The notes beneath the pieces are model-generated. The model ran no database searches and was not told the origin of the DNA. It saw only the letters and a program-made list of their open reading frames with translations. From the NCBI GenBank assembly GCA_002104535.1, contig NBOG01000005.1, positions 124,001 to 188,000 on the forward strand: DNA of 64,000 nucleotides, given 5' to 3'. Source of the DNA: Cognaticolwellia sediminilitoris (GTDB lineage Bacteria; Pseudomonadota; Gammaproteobacteria; Enterobacterales; Alteromonadaceae). A program made the translations under genes and the position numbers. Shown piece after piece: positions 45,144 through 55,588 of the stretch; position 1 is the stretch's first letter; every line of letters begins with the position of its first letter.

Positions 45144-45962
45144 CTAAAGTTTTTTATGTCTAAATAGCACGGATGCGAGAAAGAGCGGAGCAATTACCCA
45201 ACTTAGTAATATTAAGAGTAATTGCCCCTGTGATAAATTAGCATTAATTGCCACAGAAAGTGCACCATTAACATCTGAACTGTCTATGCCGGCAAGGTTA
45301 ACTAAACGAAAAACATCTGCCGGATTTAACATCATTAACTGTGTAAGTGTTGATTGGCTCAAGCTTGAGTCGGTACCAACTAACAAAGCGAGTAACGCTA
45401 AATCAAATACCAAGGCGAAAAAGAACCAGATAATAAGTGCCACACCAGCCGCTTTTGATTTTTCGCTCACTGCGAGGCTAATAACATACGCAATAGCGGT
45501 AAAGCTTAGCCCTAATAACGTAGCACTGACAATAAAGTAGGCAAAGGTTTGTAAGATAATCACATCATTATTTTGCATAAAAAGTAACACGGCTGATGCG
45601 CCAAAGCCGAGTAAAGTCGCTAAAGCAATAATACCGCCTTGACCAAAAAATTTGCCGGCTAGCAGCTGATTTTTACTCAAAGGATAAGTCAGTAGCAGTA
45701 ATAATGTGCCACCTTCTTGCTCTCCAACAAAGCTGTCGTAACTTAATAACAAAGCGATAAGTGGTATCAAGAAAACAGCTAGACTTGCCAAACTAGCTAT
45801 AGTTGTTGAAAGTGATGTCATACCAACAGTGCCCGATGCCGCTGCGCCAAAATAGGTAAGACCAACCGAAAGCACAGCAAATATCAAAGTAATCGATAAT
45901 AGCCAACGGTTACGTAATCCGTCATGAAATTCTTTATTAGCGACGGTTAAAATTGCACTCAT
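45144..45962 (-). CDS. nosY: ABC transporter permease NosY
   Basis: NosY is the membrane part of the NosDFY complex, which supplies copper or sulfur for the Cu-Z centre. The 272-residue protein has six hydrophobic helices with the family segments LRNRWLLSITLIFAVLS and GGTLLLLLTYPLSKNQLLAGKF. The start overlaps the nosF stop by one base (TAATG). Confidence 0.95.
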   Translation of the reverse strand: MSAILTVANKEFHDGLRNRWLLSITLIFAVLSVGLTYFGAAASGTVGMTSLSTTIASLASLAVFLIPLIALLLSYDSFVGEQEGGTLLLLLTYPLSKNQLLAGKFFGQGGIIALATLLGFGASAVLLFMQNNDVIILQTFAYFIVSATLLGLSFTAIAYVISLAVSEKSKAAGVALIIWFFFALVFDLALLALLVGTDSSLSQSTLTQLMMLNPADVFRLVNLAGIDSSDVNGALSVAINANLSQGQLLLILLSWVIAPLFLASVLFRHKKL

Positions 45963-46915
45963 TATAGACCCGCCTCATTAGTTTTTATTTTAGTTTTCGA
46001 TGCCATTTTGAACGTTTTTAATTGTTCAGCTTGAGCCAAATAAAATTGATAAACTTGTTCTAAATTTGCTGATTCCACAATAATGTCAGACAATCCATCA
46101 TCTGCAAGTAAATGTCTCAGTACCATAAGTTTTTCTTGTGCTGGTACTTGTAAGCTACCCGATGCATCAATATAAGGCTTTAGTAAACTATCATTTGATA
46201 CTGCGCCATTTAAGCCCTGTGGCTTAATTTTAATGGGCAAGTCTGCTTGTGCTCTGAGTTCAGCAATAGTGCCTAATGCAAGTGTTTTACCGCCAGAAAT
46301 AATCATTGCGCGATCAATGTGCTGCTCAACCCCAGGTAAAACATGAGAGCATAAAACCACACTCGTACCTTGCGTTTTAAGCTGATCAACACTTTGATAA
46401 AATTCAGCGGTTGCACTCGGGTCAAGACCCACCGTGGGTTCGTCAAGCAATAACAGCTTAGGCTCCCCGATAAATGCTTGCGCTAAGCCAAGACGCTGTC
46501 GCATCCCTTTGGAGTAGGTTTTAACTTGTCTATTCATGGCATAGGCTATACCAACTTGCTCTAACAGCGCTTTGGCGTGTTTTTTTGTTTGACCTTTTAA
46601 ACGCGCGAAGTAAACCAGTACTTCTAAACCGGTTAATTGCTCATAAAACATCACGTTTTCTGGCAAGTAGCCCATTTTAGCTCGCATATGCCAAGCCGAT
46701 TTATCGCTAGGGTTTACGCCCATAACCTTAACATCACCATCATCAGCTGAAATCACGCCTAAAATTAACTTCATCATAGTGGTTTTTCCTGCACCATTAT
46801 GACCAAATAAACCCAGTACTTCACCTTGCGCTAATTTTAAATTAACCCTAGATAGAGCGGTGAGTTCTTTATAATGCTTACTAACATTTTCAAGAGAAAC
46901 TAGTGGATTATTCAT
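45962..46915 (-). CDS. nosF: ABC transporter ATP-binding protein NosF
   Basis: NosF energises NosDFY. It has Walker A GHNGAGKTT, Q-loop region GYLPENVMFYEQLT, signature YSKGMRQRLG, Walker B LLLLDEPTVGLDP and the switch His in CSHVLPG. At 317 residues it is about 10 longer than usual, with a basic C-terminal tail. It begins 5 bp after nosD and is coupled to nosY. Confidence 0.95.
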   Translation of the reverse strand: MNNPLVSLENVSKHYKELTALSRVNLKLAQGEVLGLFGHNGAGKTTMMKLILGVISADDGDVKVMGVNPSDKSAWHMRAKMGYLPENVMFYEQLTGLEVLVYFARLKGQTKKHAKALLEQVGIAYAMNRQVKTYSKGMRQRLGLAQAFIGEPKLLLLDEPTVGLDPSATAEFYQSVDQLKTQGTSVVLCSHVLPGVEQHIDRAMIISGGKTLALGTIAELRAQADLPIKIKPQGLNGAVSNDSLLKPYIDASGSLQVPAQEKLMVLRHLLADDGLSDIIVESANLEQVYQFYLAQAEQLKTFKMASKTKIKTNEAGL

Positions 46916-46920
46916 TGCTA

Positions 46921-48285
46921 TTAATTGGCCTTATTTGCATAGCGTGCTGAGTTAGCATCAAGTTGATTTACCACGGATAGTGCAACGTTTTCCTTTACGC
47001 TTGCTATAGGTGAGCGCATCAAAGGAAAGCTGTCTTTAACTCCAGGGGGCTTTAATACTGGAAATTCTTTTTGAATCCATCGTAAAATTAATACAACCGG
47101 ACTATCCATAATCATTTTCATTTCAGGGTATTGCCAAACTAACTGATCGATACCATCATTCGGCTCAAAAATAACATCGCCAATGTTATCGCCGTTCATG
47201 TCCCAACCTAAATAATTACTCCAGTAATTACCTTTACCTTCAAAGCTCCATTCTTGCTTCTTATTAGAGACATATTTCACTTGTACGGGGTTATTTATAA
47301 AACTATTGCCGTACACTTTAGTATTTTCTGAACCTGCAGTTAAATGAATGCCTATTTCAGCGGTATCGATACGATTATCTTTAATGGTATTGTAGGCAGA
47401 GTTATATACGAACAAACCTTTTCCGTCACGTCCTAGCACCTTTTTTTCTGGTTTCGTCCAGACCTTTTCAATGTGATTATTACTAATGACTGACGAGGTA
47501 ATAAAATTCATTAAAAAGCCATAATCCTCACTATTAACCGTGCTGTTACCATCAACAATTAAGTTGCGTGAGCTCATTAGTGCATAACCAGCGCGGGTAT
47601 TATAAGCGCGGTTATTTAATACTTTATTACTGTGTGAATACATATAATGCACGCCGTAACGTAAGTCATGCATAGTATTATTTTCTAAAATATTATTCTG
47701 ACTTGAGATAATATATAAACCATCTCGAGTGTGAAAAATTTCATTGTTTTTTACTTCAACATCTTGAACAATGGAAAGCTGAATACCGTTACCACGATCC
47801 GCAGAACGCAATGCAGTATTACCTTGTATAACATTATTCAATACCTTGATATTTTTACCTTTTTGCAGCCAAACCCCAAAACCATCACCTTTAAGGTTAT
47901 TACCGATAATGGTAATATTATTAGCATTGCTAACCGCATATATGCCTGAGTTTTGCTCGGTTAGATCATCCCCCCAATTAACAATGGTTAAGTTTTCTAA
48001 CACGATATCACTTTGGATTAATTCAAGTGCATGCCCTTTGCCTTGCGCATCAATGATTGCCGCAGGCCCATTAGCATCTGTCGTTAAAGTAATTTGATGC
48101 TTGATGATAAAATTACCGAAATAACGCCCAGGTGCGAGTTTTACGATATCGCCATCAACACTCGTATCAAGTTTCTGCTGTAAATTATCTGCCTGTGACA
48201 CCACAATAGTTGCCGCTATTACGCTACCTTCAATGTTGATAAACAACATAAAGACCAACAGTATTTTCAACAATGATAACTTCAA
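46921..48285 (-). CDS. nosD: Periplasmic NosD, beta-helix partner of NosFY
   Basis: NosD is a periplasmic right-handed beta-helix protein that receives sulfur or copper for NosZ. The 454-residue protein has a signal peptide (cleavage near VIA-ATI), the early SVDGDIVKLAPGRYFGNFII, repeated NNxI/N-ladder coils such as NNEIFHTRDGLYI and SHSNKVLNNRAYN, and the C-terminal NYWSNYLGWDMNGDNIGD motif. It is separated from nosZ by 116 bp containing a hairpin. Confidence 0.95.
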   Translation of the reverse strand: MKLSLLKILLVFMLFINIEGSVIAATIVVSQADNLQQKLDTSVDGDIVKLAPGRYFGNFIIKHQITLTTDANGPAAIIDAQGKGHALELIQSDIVLENLTIVNWGDDLTEQNSGIYAVSNANNITIIGNNLKGDGFGVWLQKGKNIKVLNNVIQGNTALRSADRGNGIQLSIVQDVEVKNNEIFHTRDGLYIISSQNNILENNTMHDLRYGVHYMYSHSNKVLNNRAYNTRAGYALMSSRNLIVDGNSTVNSEDYGFLMNFITSSVISNNHIEKVWTKPEKKVLGRDGKGLFVYNSAYNTIKDNRIDTAEIGIHLTAGSENTKVYGNSFINNPVQVKYVSNKKQEWSFEGKGNYWSNYLGWDMNGDNIGDVIFEPNDGIDQLVWQYPEMKMIMDSPVVLILRWIQKEFPVLKPPGVKDSFPLMRSPIASVKENVALSVVNQLDANSARYANKAN

Positions 48286-48302
48286 AAATCTAACCCTTTA
48301 AA

Positions 48303-48341
48303 ATTAAAAAGGCGGCAATAACAAAAGTCGCTATTACCGCT
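48303..48341 (-). terminator. Intra-operon hairpin between nosZ and nosD
   Basis: On the minus strand GCGGTAATA pairs with TATTGCCGC (one G-U) and is followed by CTTTTTAATTTT, 60 bp after the nosZ stop. It looks like a partial terminator that would leave nosDFYL less expressed than nosZ. Confidence 0.7.
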
Positions 48342-48401
48342 TATTTACCTTTGTTTACTTAAAAACCTGAGACTAACATCACGTTAGTCTGCCATAACTA
48401 T

Positions 48402-50291
48402 TTAAGCTTCAACAAACATGCGACCACGCATTTCCATGTGTAAGGCGTGACAGAACCAGTTACAGTAATACCATTGAACGCCCGGTTGGTTAGCCGTAAA
48501 AGTAATTGATGCAGTAGCTTGTGGACCAACTTCCATTTGTACACCATGATTAGTCATACAGAAACCATGAGTTACATCTTCAACTTGGTCAAGGTTAGTA
48601 ACAAATACGGTCACTTCATCGCCTAGCTTAACTTTAAACTCACTCATACCGAATGTTGGTGCAATTGACGTCATATAGACACGTACTTTTTTACCATCAC
48701 GAATCACTTTGTTGTCCATATAAACATCAACACCGTCACGTTTTGCTTGCGCTTTAGTTTCAGCAAAGAATGGGTCATCACGTGGCCATAGTTTCAATGG
48801 TTTCATTTTGCTGCGATGAACCATAATACAGTCATGAGGTTCAGCAAATGTCGGACCGTCATGCACAAGTTTCATTTCATTACCTGAAATATCAATTAAT
48901 TGATCGTTTTCAGGACGTAATGGGCCTACCGGTAAGAAACGGTCTTTAGAGAATTTACAAAGTGATACTAACCATTTGCCATCGGCGTCACGTGTCTCAC
49001 CTTGTGACGTGTGGTTATGGCCTGGTTGATAATGAACATCAAGCTTTTGGCGAATGTAATTAACCTTTTTACCATTGTGCGCATCAATGGCATCTTGTAC
49101 GTTCCATTTAGCTATTTGACTATCTAGGAACAAAGTCGTGTATGCATTTCCTTTATTATCAAACGCGGTATGTAGTGGCCCTAAACCAAGCTCAGGTTCA
49201 GCAACTATGGTGTCACGCGGCTTGATTTTATCGGCAAATAAATCATCTAATTTTTTAATAGATATAATTGAAACCGTTGGCGATAACTTACCATTGGCAA
49301 CAAAGTACTCACCATTAGGGGAAGTATTTAAACCATGCGGCGATTTTGGTACCGGAATATAACGGGTAAGATTCGAGCCTTTACGACCATCTAATACTGG
49401 CACATTGTTACCGTTGTAAGTTTTAAATTTACCGGCCTTAAGTGCAGCTTCACAAGCAGCTAAACTGAAAATTACAACGTGGTCTCTTTCAGCAGTGATC
49501 ATTTCACCTAAGTTCATACCCATTTCTGAGTTATAACAGGTTGATGCAAAATATTTGCCATCGAAATCTGCATCAGTATTATCTAGGTTTCCATCGACCA
49601 TGACTTGGAAAGCCATTTCCATGGTTTCAGCATTGATAACGTTATAAAGCGAACGGTAGGTACTGACATCTTCCATGCCAGCTTTACCATCATTATTCAT
49701 CGGTATTTCAAACTCACCATTACAGACAACATATTTAGTGTAAGGCGCTTTTTGTACACGTAAGCCATGTACAGCTTGTACGTTAGGAACCGTGAGCATT
49801 TTGTCCGTTTTCATAATGTCACAACGAATACGGGCAACACGAGAGTTGGCCTTATCATTGATAAAAACATATTTACCGTTATAACGTCCGTCGGTCATAC
49901 TCATGTGTGGGTGATGAGAATCCCCGGTTAATAAATGCGCACTGTCGCCTTTGATACGCTTACTTTCTTCAGTGATGCCCCAACCGGTTGCCGAACAGGT
50001 ATTAAATACGGGAATACGCATTAATTCACGCATCGATGGAATACCCATAATTCGTACTTCGCCTGAGTGACCACCGCTCCAAAATCCGTAGTATTCATCT
50101 AAATCACCTGGGTGAACAAATGGGCTATTCCCGGCTTCTGTTGCATTAGCTTTAGCCATTGATGCAAACATAGCAGCGGTCATTGGTGCAGCAACAGCAC
50201 CTGCGCCAATTAAGGCTGTTTTACCAAAAAACTTACGTCTGTCGGCATTCTCCAACTCATTGTGTTTTGCATTTTCTTCATTGTTACTCAT
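48402..50291 (-). CDS. nosZ: Tat-exported nitrous oxide reductase NosZ (clade I)
   Basis: NosZ reduces N2O to N2 in the periplasm. The 629-residue precursor has a Tat signal ([15 protein letters not shown]), a seven-bladed propeller with Cu-Z histidines (HHPHMSM, HGLRVQ, SPHGLN, EPHD), and a C-terminal cupredoxin with the CuA motif [12 protein letters not shown]. Tat export plus NosR places it in clade I. The ATG at 50291 is chosen since GGAGAAAAT lies just before; an ATG at 50303 has no ribosome site. It follows nosR closely. Confidence 0.97.
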   Translation of the reverse strand: MSNNEENAKHNELENADRRKFFGKTALIGAGAVAAPMTAAMFASMAKANATEAGNSPFVHPGDLDEYYGFWSGGHSGEVRIMGIPSMRELMRIPVFNTCSATGWGITEESKRIKGDSAHLLTGDSHHPHMSMTDGRYNGKYVFINDKANSRVARIRCDIMKTDKMLTVPNVQAVHGLRVQKAPYTKYVVCNGEFEIPMNNDGKAGMEDVSTYRSLYNVINAETMEMAFQVMVDGNLDNTDADFDGKYFASTCYNSEMGMNLGEMITAERDHVVIFSLAACEAALKAGKFKTYNGNNVPVLDGRKGSNLTRYIPVPKSPHGLNTSPNGEYFVANGKLSPTVSIISIKKLDDLFADKIKPRDTIVAEPELGLGPLHTAFDNKGNAYTTLFLDSQIAKWNVQDAIDAHNGKKVNYIRQKLDVHYQPGHNHTSQGETRDADGKWLVSLCKFSKDRFLPVGPLRPENDQLIDISGNEMKLVHDGPTFAEPHDCIMVHRSKMKPLKLWPRDDPFFAETKAQAKRDGVDVYMDNKVIRDGKKVRVYMTSIAPTFGMSEFKVKLGDEVTVFVTNLDQVEDVTHGFCMTNHGVQMEVGPQATASITFTANQPGVQWYYCNWFCHALHMEMRGRMFVEA

Positions 50292-50339
50292 AATTTTCTC
50301 CATTACTTATTCAATTAAGTATTAATAAATTTTTTACAA

Positions 50340-52466
50340 CTAACCGACATTAATTGCCGCTATCTCTTGCTCTTTATATTTATTCTTTTTGTACTTTTGT
50401 TTTTTCAATGGCGGACATTTTTCATCGTTGAAATATGTTACCTGGCAATCTAAGCAGTAATGGCATTCGCGCATATTAATCTCGCCATCTGGATTAATCG
50501 CTTGAATTTCACATTCTTTTGCACAGGTTTTGCAAGGTTTACCGCATTCTGGGCGACGTCTTAACCAGCTAAATAAGCGCACACTATTACTGGTGGAAAG
50601 TGCCGCTCCTAACGGACATAAATAACGACAGAAAAATTTACGATTAAAAACATTGATCGTTAACAAGATAATGGCGTACATAATGAATGGCCATTCGCGA
50701 TCAAATTTTAGAAGAAAGGTCGTTTTAAAAGGTTCAATTTCAGCAAACTGCTCTGCTAAGGCTAGTGAATCAAGCGATAATGCAAATAGCCCTAGAAGCA
50801 CTAAGTATTTAATTGCCCACAAGCGTTCATGGACTGCCCAAGGCAATTCAAACTGCGGTATTTTGATATAGCGTGCGAAGACATTGATCAACTCTTGCAG
50901 CGCACCAAAAGGACATAACCAACCACAATAAACGGCCCGCCCCCACAGCAACATAGTGACTGCAGCTGCGCCCCATAACATAAAAATCACTGGGTCTAAT
51001 AGGAATAAGTCCCAAGAAAAATCTGACATAAAGGCTTGTAGGAAAGTAAATACATTAACTACCGATAATTGGCCGCCCCACATCCAACCAATAAAAACGA
51101 CAGTAACAACTAGGAAAGCATGCCGAAAGTTATGCATGAAAGTAGGATGCCTAACTAAAATATCTTGGAAAAACAGTGTGGCGAGCAAAAGTGTCAACAA
51201 AATTGATAAGATAATGACTTCAACTTTTTTATCTTGCCAAACTTGCTGTGTCAGCGTTAACTCCGGTTCTGGTAATATAATTGGCGGACGATGCAAATAA
51301 TTATCTAAACCATGATAGTTGCCTTTAAAGCTGGTAAATACACTATCAACCGCACCCATTTGACGACGAACCAATAACTCAAACTGCCAATCAACACCAG
51401 GATTAAACTCGTGGTGCTGACGGACAATGAATAATGACATTTCTCTAAAGCTTGGGGCGCCAGCTATAAAAATATCTGTGACACGATTATGGTCTAAATC
51501 TCGGAAAGCAAAAGCCGCTTCATTTTGTAAAATTTGAATACGATCAAAAATTCCGCCTCGAACATAACCCGAGCCCTTAAATGAATAACCGTTGCCTAAA
51601 ACAATAATGGCATGCTCATTCGGTTGCAGCGTTTTCATCAACCATTGATATTCGCTATCGCCCAATAAATTCCGGCCAATTGTAGGAATATCTGCTTGAG
51701 CATAATAAACCTCAGCAAACATATCTGACTTGTGCTCAGGGCTAGCCTGCTCGATGTTTTCAGCCTCTGTGCCAACAAAAGCTTCATCAACGGCTTCCCG
51801 GTCAAGGTATAACTTTCTAATTGAACCATCACCCAGTAATGTTTGCCAATCAGCTTTTTGATAAACCTCAGCTAACACGGTTGCCATTGGCTGCTTTATT
51901 TCTTCCGCTTCTGCAATAATCCCCAATGAACGGGCAACTTTAGTTGCTGCTTTAGTAATAGCAACATTCATCACCATCACCGTCACCGTTGCGCCAGAAA
52001 GGCCATCGAGATGGATAACATCACCTTTAGCATTTCCGCCTACTTTCAAACGGTCACTAACACTGAGACCGTCATATTGATCAGTAAAAGCCCATAATTT
52101 ACGTTCCGGTATACCGGCGAGGATTATCGGTTCATGATGCTCTAAAACCTTTGCCCCTATATAAACACCTTTTGGATCAATCGCTACGAGCATATTCACT
52201 GGTTCGCCAGAATAGGCAGGGATTTTTGCAATATCATTAGTTTCAAAGGCATAACCAATGATGGTTTCTTGCTGATAAATGGTCCAAATTAATGGTTCGC
52301 CTGTTTTTTCTGAAACTTTAGTCGCTTGCGGGAATATTTCATTGATCAGTGTTAGGGGATCTCTTGGCTCACTGACAAATAAAGCATGCGCAGAAAACTG
52401 GATAAACCAAAGCAGGATAACGATAAATAATAGGAAACTTTTTTTACTACAAGACGACAAGTACAT
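50340..52466 (-). CDS. nosR: NosR, electron donor and maturation protein for NosZ
   Basis: NosR is a polytopic flavo-iron-sulfur protein required for nos expression and for keeping NosZ reduced. The 708-residue protein shows a signal/TM, a periplasmic FMN-binding domain with the covalent flavin site DGLSGATVT (Thr160), five or so TM helices, two CxxxCP motifs (CGWLCPFGA and CRYLCPLGA) and a C-terminal ferredoxin-like cysteine set (CGKPCKTCAKEC and CHYCLDCQVTYFNDEKCPP). Flavin attachment needs ApbE/NosX, not in this window. First gene of the operon. Confidence 0.96.
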   Translation of the reverse strand: MYLSSCSKKSFLLFIVILLWFIQFSAHALFVSEPRDPLTLINEIFPQATKVSEKTGEPLIWTIYQQETIIGYAFETNDIAKIPAYSGEPVNMLVAIDPKGVYIGAKVLEHHEPIILAGIPERKLWAFTDQYDGLSVSDRLKVGGNAKGDVIHLDGLSGATVTVMVMNVAITKAATKVARSLGIIAEAEEIKQPMATVLAEVYQKADWQTLLGDGSIRKLYLDREAVDEAFVGTEAENIEQASPEHKSDMFAEVYYAQADIPTIGRNLLGDSEYQWLMKTLQPNEHAIIVLGNGYSFKGSGYVRGGIFDRIQILQNEAAFAFRDLDHNRVTDIFIAGAPSFREMSLFIVRQHHEFNPGVDWQFELLVRRQMGAVDSVFTSFKGNYHGLDNYLHRPPIILPEPELTLTQQVWQDKKVEVIILSILLTLLLATLFFQDILVRHPTFMHNFRHAFLVVTVVFIGWMWGGQLSVVNVFTFLQAFMSDFSWDLFLLDPVIFMLWGAAAVTMLLWGRAVYCGWLCPFGALQELINVFARYIKIPQFELPWAVHERLWAIKYLVLLGLFALSLDSLALAEQFAEIEPFKTTFLLKFDREWPFIMYAIILLTINVFNRKFFCRYLCPLGAALSTSNSVRLFSWLRRRPECGKPCKTCAKECEIQAINPDGEINMRECHYCLDCQVTYFNDEKCPPLKKQKYKKNKYKEQEIAAINVG

Positions 52467-52557
52467 TGCTTCGCTATACCTTTACAAAAGAAATGAGTCG
52501 TAAGTTAAGAATAATATAACCAGAATTTAACTTAGCTAACTGCGACAATATGAGCGC

Positions 52558-52598
52558 ATATTACGCCGATTAAAATTAGCAACACTGACTTAGATCAA
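52558..52598 (-). promoter_or_regulatory. Candidate class II FNR/DNR-dependent promoter of nosR
   Basis: On the minus strand TTGAT-CTAA-GTCAG (52585-52598) matches the Crp/FNR-family box TTGATNNNN(A/G)TCAA in 8 of 10 informative positions. TAATAT (52558-52563) lies downstream so that the box centre falls near -41, the class II position. The leader to the nosR ATG is then about 85 bases. FNR, DNR or NnrR could bind; the sequence alone does not separate them. Confidence 0.65.
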
Positions 52599-52705
52599 TA
52601 AAGTGTTTTTCTTTATTTGAAGGGAATTTGAACGATAAATAAAAAGGTATTGAGAGGAAGAATTTTCACTTTGTTGCGAGATACTCCTTAATCCAAAAGG
52701 ATAAC

Positions 52706-52730
52706 GCTGTTTTCTAATATGCAAAACAGC
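52706..52730 (-). terminator. Second hairpin downstream of tyrS
   Basis: GCTGTTTT and AAAACAGC form a perfect 8-bp stem with a 9-base loop just beyond the main tyrS terminator; it may back it up or shield the nosR leader region. Confidence 0.4.
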
Positions 52731-52732
52731 AC

Positions 52733-52758
52733 AAAAAAAGCCAGTATAAATACTGGCT
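52733..52758 (-). terminator. Rho-independent terminator of tyrS
   Basis: AGCCAGTA pairs with TACTGGCT around TAAA. On the minus strand the stem is followed by seven T residues, 32 bp after the tyrS stop. Confidence 0.88.
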
Positions 52759-52790
52759 TCCTTCTGCACAAAGTTAACTTTAACCGATTG

Positions 52791-53990
52791 TTACTTAACG
52801 GTAACTTTAGCAAATTTACGTTTACCTACTTGATATACAGCTGTTGTGTCTGCTTTAATCACCAATTTATTATCAGTAATTTTTTCACCTTCAATTTTAG
52901 CCGCACCTTGCTTGATCATTCGCATGGCTTCAGACGTACTAACCACTAATCCAGCTTCTTTTAACAAGTTAGCAATGGCAATTTCTCCATTGTCGGTTAC
53001 AACATCAATTTCTGAAATGTCGTCTGGTAACGCACCTTTTTGAAAACGATTAATAAATTCTTGATGAGCCGCTTCTGCCGCCGCATTATCATGAAAACGC
53101 TCAATTAACTCTTTTGCTAAATCAATTTTCACATCGCGAGGGTTTGAACCTGCGGCAATTTGATCTTTATAGCCTTGAATAATATCGATAGATTTAAAGC
53201 TGAGTAAATCATAGTAGCGCCACATTAAATCATCTGAAATTGACATGATTTTACCAAACATTTCATTGGGTTCATCAGTAATACCAATATAGTTATTCAG
53301 TGATTTAGACATTTTTTGCACACCATCCAAACCTTCTAACAATGGCATCATTAGCACGGTTTGTGGACGTTGGCCTTCTGATTTTTGCAGCTCACGCCCC
53401 ATCAATAAATTAAACTTTTGGTCAGTGCCGCCTAATTCAACATCAGCTTCTAGCGCAACTGAATCCCAACCTTGCACCAATGGATACATAAACTCATGAA
53501 TAGCAATAGCTTGTCCGCCAGCATAGCGTTTTTTAAAGTCATCACGTTCCATCATGCGAGCAACGGTTTGACGTGATGCAAGCTTTAACATCCCAGCTGC
53601 ACCTAACTTTTCCATCCAAGTAGAGTTAAATGCAACGGTAGTTTTTTCCGGATCTAAAATTTTAAACACTTGCTCTTTATAGGTTTCAGCATTCGATAAC
53701 ACATCTTCTTTAGTTAATGGCTTACGAGTAACATTTTTACCTGTTGGGTCACCAATCATGCCGGTGAAATCACCGATTAAAAAAATAACTTCATGACCTT
53801 GCTGTTGAAACTGGCGAAGTTTATTGATCAATACCGTATGGCCAAGATGTAAATCGGGTGCTGTTGGATCAAAACCCGCTTTAATCTTTAGTGCTTTACC
53901 TTGTTTTAATTTTTCTAACAATTCATCTTCAAGCAGGATTTCTTCTGAACCACGTTTTAATTCCGCAAACGCTTGGTTTACATCTGACAT
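52791..53990 (-). CDS. tyrS: Tyrosyl-tRNA synthetase (TyrRS-beta, TyrZ-like)
   Basis: The enzyme charges tRNA-Tyr. The 399-residue class I synthetase has the HIGH-type motif HLGHTVL, the KMSKS loop as [10 protein letters not shown], the tyrosine-pocket segment [12 protein letters not shown], and a C-terminal S4 domain ([21 protein letters not shown]). Length and the [12 protein letters not shown] start suit the gammaproteobacterial TyrS form of about 400 residues. It is divergent from the M23 peptidase gene, the common order in Alteromonadales. Confidence 0.96.
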   Translation of the reverse strand: MSDVNQAFAELKRGSEEILLEDELLEKLKQGKALKIKAGFDPTAPDLHLGHTVLINKLRQFQQQGHEVIFLIGDFTGMIGDPTGKNVTRKPLTKEDVLSNAETYKEQVFKILDPEKTTVAFNSTWMEKLGAAGMLKLASRQTVARMMERDDFKKRYAGGQAIAIHEFMYPLVQGWDSVALEADVELGGTDQKFNLLMGRELQKSEGQRPQTVLMMPLLEGLDGVQKMSKSLNNYIGITDEPNEMFGKIMSISDDLMWRYYDLLSFKSIDIIQGYKDQIAAGSNPRDVKIDLAKELIERFHDNAAAEAAHQEFINRFQKGALPDDISEIDVVTDNGEIAIANLLKEAGLVVSTSEAMRMIKQGAAKIEGEKITDNKLVIKADTTAVYQVGKRKFAKVTVK

Positions 53991-54165
53991 TTACTAAGCT
54001 CCAACAAGGGTATTTAGCAAACGGAACATTAAGACAATGCGCTTGCTATAATTAAATAATGCTCGAATTCTACTGTAATTTTAACGATGGTGAAAACCCT
54101 ATCATTGTTTAGCAGGATATTATTTTGTTATAGTAAACGACAATTTTCGTATAAAACTTTCCTTT

Positions 54166-55587
54166 ATGAGTCTTAGCTTTTTGAAAAATATAAAAAATTT
54201 ATATTTTGCCTTACCAAAACAGCACCAAATTATTATTACTATCTGTGCTGTTGTTGTACTGTTTTTATTAGTTCTGCCGTTAAAAAGTAGTAATGAAGTG
54301 TCTTCTAATTCTGACGATGAATTCAAAGTTGGACAACGATATCAAGTTGCCATACCTGAACAATCAGATAAAACAGCGGCATCAAACAGTATTAATTTAC
54401 CTGCTCCGCCTTTAGATGCTTTAAATCTTCAGCAAGAAGCCGCAAGAGATCTACCGAGTAATATAGAAGAAAGCGCAGCGCAACTAGACTGGCAATCGGT
54501 AACGGTGAGAAGCGGTGATTCATTAGCTAAAATTTTTAAGCGCAATAGCTTAAATGCCACCACTACCCATAAAGTGATAACGGCTAAAGGTGAAGGAAGT
54601 AGCTTATTAAAAAAACTTAATGTCGGTGACGTAATCCGCATAGGTAAGGATATTAAGGGCACGTTAATTTCATTAGAATATCCTCTGTCAAAAAATGAGA
54701 CTTTATTCGTTAACTTACAAAATCAGCAATATCACGCCTACAAAGAAAGTAAAAGTGTTGAAATAAGAGAGGCTATTGCTCAAGGCACTATAAAATCTAA
54801 CTTTTGGAGCGCGGCTTCTTCTGCGGGTTTAAATGACGGACAAATTATCAGTTTAGCGAATGTTTTTGGTTGGGATATAGACTTTGCTTTAGATATTCGA
54901 GAAGGCGATAGCTTTAACGTTATTTATGAAAATCAATACATTGAAGGCGACTTTATTGGAACCGGTAAAATTCTTGCCGCTGAATTTATTAATCAAGGTG
55001 AAACCTTCCACGCTATTCGCTTTACCGATGGAGAATACTACTCTGCTAATGGCCGTAGTATGCGTAAAGCCTTTTTACGTGCTCCGGTAAGCTTTAAGTA
55101 CATCAGCTCTAACTTTAAACCTAAACGTTTTCACCCAATACAAAAACGCTGGAAAGCACACAACGGCACAGATTATCGCGCTAAAACTGGCACACCTGTT
55201 GTTGCTGCAGGTAGTGGTAAAGTTACCCATTCAACCTATAATAAATACAATGGTAATTATGTTTTTATTCAGCACGGTAATGGTATTGTCACCAAGTATT
55301 TACACTTTTCAAAACGTGCGGTAAAAAAAGGACAGCGTGTAAAACAGGGGCAAGTGATCGGTTATGTTGGCTCAACTGGCATGTCAGAAGCGCCACATTT
55401 ACATTATGAGTTTTTACTTAACGGCGTACATAGAAACCCAAGAACGGTAAAATTACCAGACGCTAAACCTATTAGCTCTAAATACCGTTCAGACTTTGAT
55501 TCAATAGCAAAACAACGCCTTGCAGAATTATCTGCCTCTCACCGAGCTATGCTTGCGATGCAGCCTTCAAAAGACAGTACGCAATAG
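54166..55587 (+). CDS. Murein endopeptidase, M23 family (MepM-like)
   Basis: A 473-residue membrane-anchored peptidoglycan DD-endopeptidase. Order: TM near residues 20-42, an OapA/LysM-like segment (VTVRSGDSLAKIFKRNSL), a middle Csd3-type domain (FSGE-like ISLANVFGWDIDFALDIREGDSFNVIYE) and the LytM domain (about 325-435). Zinc ligands are seen in HNGTDYRA and HLHYEF, with HGNGIVTKYLH between. It precedes anmK by one base, joining cell-wall cleavage and recycling in one operon. Confidence 0.93.
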   Translation: MSLSFLKNIKNLYFALPKQHQIIITICAVVVLFLLVLPLKSSNEVSSNSDDEFKVGQRYQVAIPEQSDKTAASNSINLPAPPLDALNLQQEAARDLPSNIEESAAQLDWQSVTVRSGDSLAKIFKRNSLNATTTHKVITAKGEGSSLLKKLNVGDVIRIGKDIKGTLISLEYPLSKNETLFVNLQNQQYHAYKESKSVEIREAIAQGTIKSNFWSAASSAGLNDGQIISLANVFGWDIDFALDIREGDSFNVIYENQYIEGDFIGTGKILAAEFINQGETFHAIRFTDGEYYSANGRSMRKAFLRAPVSFKYISSNFKPKRFHPIQKRWKAHNGTDYRAKTGTPVVAAGSGKVTHSTYNKYNGNYVFIQHGNGIVTKYLHFSKRAVKKGQRVKQGQVIGYVGSTGMSEAPHLHYEFLLNGVHRNPRTVKLPDAKPISSKYRSDFDSIAKQRLAELSASHRAMLAMQPSKDSTQ

Positions 55588-55588
55588 T

